From CAZQYC01 sp964597495 (lineage in GTDB: Bacteria > Pseudomonadota > Gammaproteobacteria > Steroidobacterales > Steroidobacteraceae), in assembly GCA_964597495.1 (NCBI GenBank), contig CAZQYC010000002.1, positions 1 through 64,000 of the forward strand: a stretch of DNA of 64,000 nucleotides, given 5' to 3'. Of this stretch, positions 62,120 to 64,000 are shown one piece after another. The position numbers and the translations under genes are program-made. Within the stretch, counting starts at the first letter, position 1. Each line of letters begins with the position of its first letter. Under the pieces are notes generated by a model. The model was not told where the DNA came from. It worked only from the letters and a program-made list of their open reading frames with translations, and did no database searches.

Positions 62120-62932
62120 ATGAAACTCTCGCTCATCGTTACCACGTATAACTGGAAAGAAGCTCTCGATCTTTGCTTTCGAAGCATCGCACGCCAGTCG
62201 TCGATGCCCGATGAAGTCATCGTGGCGGACGACGGTTCGCGCTCCGATACCGGCGAACTCGTCGCAGAATGGTCGAAGCGGCTCAGCATTCCCGTTCTGC
62301 ATATTTGGCAAGACGACAAGGGATTTCGAGCCGCGCGCGCGCGCAATCGCGCCATCGCCGCCGCCAGCGGCGATTTCATCGTCGCTTTGGACGGCGACAT
62401 GATCGTCAATCGGCATTTCATCGAAGACTATCGCCGGGCCGCCAAACGGGGATTTTTCATTCAGGGCGTGCGGTTGATTACCGGCCCCAAGGCCGGCGAG
62501 TACATGCTGCGCAACCATATCCTCGACCTGAGCTTCTTCGCTCCTGACGTGAAGCGGCGCCGCCATACCATTCGCAGCCGCCTGCTTAGCTGGCTTGTCT
62601 TTCTAAGAAACCACACCAGCCAGAAAGCGATCCGCAGCTGCAATCAAGGGTATTGGAAAGAGGATTTGGTGCGAGTGAACGGGTTTGACGAGACCATGAC
62701 GGGATGGGGGCGCGAAGACAACGACTTGGCCGAACGCCTCTATAACGTCGGCGTGCCGCGTAAAAACTTAAAATTCGCCGCGTTGGCCATTCATCTCCAC
62801 CATACGTCGCGTAAACCGACTGGTGAAAATCCCAATGACGCGCATCTTCGAGCGACCATTGAAAATCGATCGCAATGGTGCAAGCAAGGGCTCGACCAAC
62901 ATATTGCGGAATTCTCCGATAAACATGCCTAA
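62120..62932 (+). CDS. Glycosyltransferase family 2 with galactosyltransferase-type C-terminus
   Basis: 270 residues. GT-A N-terminus LSLIVTTYNWKEALDLCFRS, VIVADDGSRSDTGELV, and ALDGDMIVNRHFIED (DxD). C-terminal CNQGYWKEDLVRVNGFDE with GWGREDNDLAERLYNVG fits the Glyco_transf_7C acceptor domain of beta-1,4-galactosyl- or chondroitin-type enzymes. 45 nt after gmd on the same strand. Confidence 0.88.
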   Translation: MKLSLIVTTYNWKEALDLCFRSIARQSSMPDEVIVADDGSRSDTGELVAEWSKRLSIPVLHIWQDDKGFRAARARNRAIAAASGDFIVALDGDMIVNRHFIEDYRRAAKRGFFIQGVRLITGPKAGEYMLRNHILDLSFFAPDVKRRRHTIRSRLLSWLVFLRNHTSQKAIRSCNQGYWKEDLVRVNGFDETMTGWGREDNDLAERLYNVGVPRKNLKFAALAIHLHHTSRKPTGENPNDAHLRATIENRSQWCKQGLDQHIAEFSDKHA

Positions 62933-62962
62933 CCGGTAAGCAGCTGCCTTCACCGGATTCAT

Positions 62963-63448
62963 TCAGGATTTATCGGCCGACCTTGATCCGCCTCCTGGCC
63001 CGCCTGTGAGCCCGCTTGACGTACTCGTTCTACCGGCAGGCCATCTTGTTGCCGTCGACGGCTCCAAACGGCCATGTTTTTCGAGGCGCGCCCGCACTCC
63101 GCCCAAAGTTCGCTGATGCAATTGAGCGATGTCCGCCAAAGGCTTGCCCGCATCGAAGGCGGCAAGCAGTTGCCGATCCTCGTCGGTACTCCACGGTTTG
63201 CCGGCATTGCCGCTAGGTGACGGTTTCTGGCTGGATTTCTTTGGCGGATCTTCCGGCGACGAACCCTTCGCCGCCGCAGATTGCGGTCCGCATTGCAAAT
63301 TGCTTTCCAAGGCCCGGGTCGCTGCATAGAGCGCACGGATGATGTGCGGCGATTGATAAGGGCTATCGGCCGGAAACGCCTCGCCGGTCAGCGGGTTCGT
63401 GCCATTCGCCAGCGCAGATACGATTCGATGAGCCTGTATACCGTCCAT
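62963..63448 (-). CDS. Conserved hypothetical protein with Myb/SANT-like segment
   Basis: 161 residues. AGGAG stands 7 nt before the ATG. The N-terminus HRIVSALANGTNPLTGEAFP with SPYQSPHIIRALYAATRAL and the middle PWSTDEDRQLLAAFDAGKPL and IAQLHQRTLGGVRARLEKHG are seen in many proteobacterial proteins of unknown function. The second block looks like a helix-turn-helix/SANT fold. Low-complexity Ser/Gly/Thr tail. Function unknown. Confidence 0.75.
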   Translation of the reverse strand: MDGIQAHRIVSALANGTNPLTGEAFPADSPYQSPHIIRALYAATRALESNLQCGPQSAAAKGSSPEDPPKKSSQKPSPSGNAGKPWSTDEDRQLLAAFDAGKPLADIAQLHQRTLGGVRARLEKHGRLEPSTATRWPAGRTSTSSGLTGGPGGGSRSADKS

Positions 63449-63543
63449 CGCAAACTCCTTCGACCACTCCTTGAACCAGGTCGCAGATAAAAACAGGTAG
63501 GCGGGCCTACGTACAGCCCGATAAACTCTGTCTTCGTATAGAT

Positions 63544-64000
63544 ATGCACGCCTCTGAGATGCGCTTTTTCTTCAAATCTCTCCTTGCCATCCTGATCGCC
63601 GCATTGATCGCCGGTGTGCTCACTTATCCGGCTTGGCTGTTTGCAAGTCATTTCGGCGATGTGCGCCCCGACCGCGTCATGCGCCGCGTCGGCATGATCG
63701 TGCTGGCCATAGCGCTCGTCGTTCTCCTTCGGCGCGCCGGTTTGGCCGATCGAACTACGCTGGGGTATGGACTGCCGCGCCGGGAATTCTTGCGACAACT
63801 GACACGCGGCTTCGGATTGGGCTTGTTACTCATGTTGCCGCTGGTGTGGGTGCTGTTTCGCCTGGAGCTTCGCACTCCGGACACTGTCCTATCCTCCGTA
63901 CTGTTGGCCAAGTATTTTCTCCAAGGTGTCCTCACGGGATTCGCCGTGGCGTTTGTCGAAGAAACGTTTCTACGCGGTGCGATGTTCGGCGTCATCGAAC
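63544..64000 (+). CDS. CPBP-family intramembrane protease, 5' part (open at window end)
   Basis: The first 152 residues are visible; the frame runs off the right edge. Hydrophobic helices at about 10-35 (LLAILIAALIAGVLTYPAWL), 50-65, 90-108 and 120-140. The motif FVEETFLRGAMFG is the EExxxR glutamate pair of CPBP (Abi, type II CAAX-prenyl-protease-like) proteins. A second ATG at 63559 is an alternative start. Role unknown; such proteins range from prenyl protease to bacteriocin immunity. Confidence 0.85.
   Translation, partial: MHASEMRFFFKSLLAILIAALIAGVLTYPAWLFASHFGDVRPDRVMRRVGMIVLAIALVVLLRRAGLADRTTLGYGLPRREFLRQLTRGFGLGLLLMLPLVWVLFRLELRTPDTVLSSVLLAKYFLQGVLTGFAVAFVEETFLRGAMFGVIE

Noticed and set aside
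1..64000. CRISPR array, tRNA or rRNA genes, complete insertion sequences
   Set aside because: Scanned by eye for direct repeats with unique spacers, for TTCGAAT-type T-arms and for transposase motifs; none found. A covariance-model scan would be decisive for tRNA.

Overview
The window looks like a chromosomal segment of a betaproteobacterium, or a lineage close to the beta/gamma boundary, of moderately high GC. The evidence is gene order. A petABC operon is followed by sspB and divergent from a DegS/AlgW-like protease. murA-ibaG is divergent from kdsD-kdsC-lpt-lptB-rpoN-hpf-rapZ. tkt-gap-pgk-pyk run together. metK is followed by ahcY under an S-adenosylhomocysteine (SAH) riboswitch, and a rubredoxin gene is divergent from hemL. 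No rRNA, tRNA, CRISPR array, insertion sequence or phage gene was seen.

Layout. 1-14.8 kb: end of yraN, sspB, cytochrome bc1 (petCBA, minus strand), an HtrA-type protease with a candidate sigma-E-like promoter, murA/ibaG, the Kdo and LPS-transport operon, rpoN, hpf, rapZ and mgtE. In the LPS-transport operon lptC and lptA appear fused in one ORF. 14.9-29.3 kb: a mixed region with an unknown membrane-anchored protein, a pseudouridine synthase, a 1123-residue VioB-like ferritin-domain protein ending in a SRPBCC-like domain, trhO, a patatin, a peroxiredoxin, a VWA/MoxR pair, a penicillin-acylase-family enzyme and small unknowns. 29.5-42.8 kb: lower glycolysis and transketolase, the methyl cycle (metK, SAH riboswitch, ahcY), cpdA, a TraB/GumN protein, a fluoride channel, rubredoxin and hemL. 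42.8-62.9 kb: a surface-polysaccharide locus with rmlACDB, five GT2, one GT4 and one GT9 glycosyltransferase, a WbsX-like protein, the outer-membrane protein Wzi, three methyltransferases, two GDP-mannose-dehydratase-like SDR enzymes and a coiled-coil protein. 63-64 kb: a conserved hypothetical protein and the start of a CPBP membrane protease.

How it fits together. The kds/lpt/rpoN block makes Kdo and moves LPS to the outer membrane. The polysaccharide locus supplies dTDP-rhamnose, probably GDP-4-keto-6-deoxymannose and possibly a C-methylated sugar, together with enzymes to assemble them. metK and ahcY make SAM and recycle the SAH left by the methyltransferases. No flippase, polymerase or ABC exporter for the polysaccharide lies inside the window.

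The most unusual feature is a family of intergenic inverted repeats with heptad-periodic arms, typically CTAGCNN repeated in phase. The inner ends are conserved: CTAGCCAGA on the left and TCTGGCTAG on the right. About ten lie between core genes in the first 39 kb, often starting at a stop codon, and none was seen in the 20-kb polysaccharide locus. Some loci use other heptads (TTAG-, TAAC/GGCC- or CCGGCTA-based), and the two arms of one element resemble each other more than they resemble other elements. They may be unrecognised structured elements. Other leads are the LptC-LptA fusion, the VioB-like/SRPBCC fusion, and the absence of sspA and of ptsN/hprK from their usual places.
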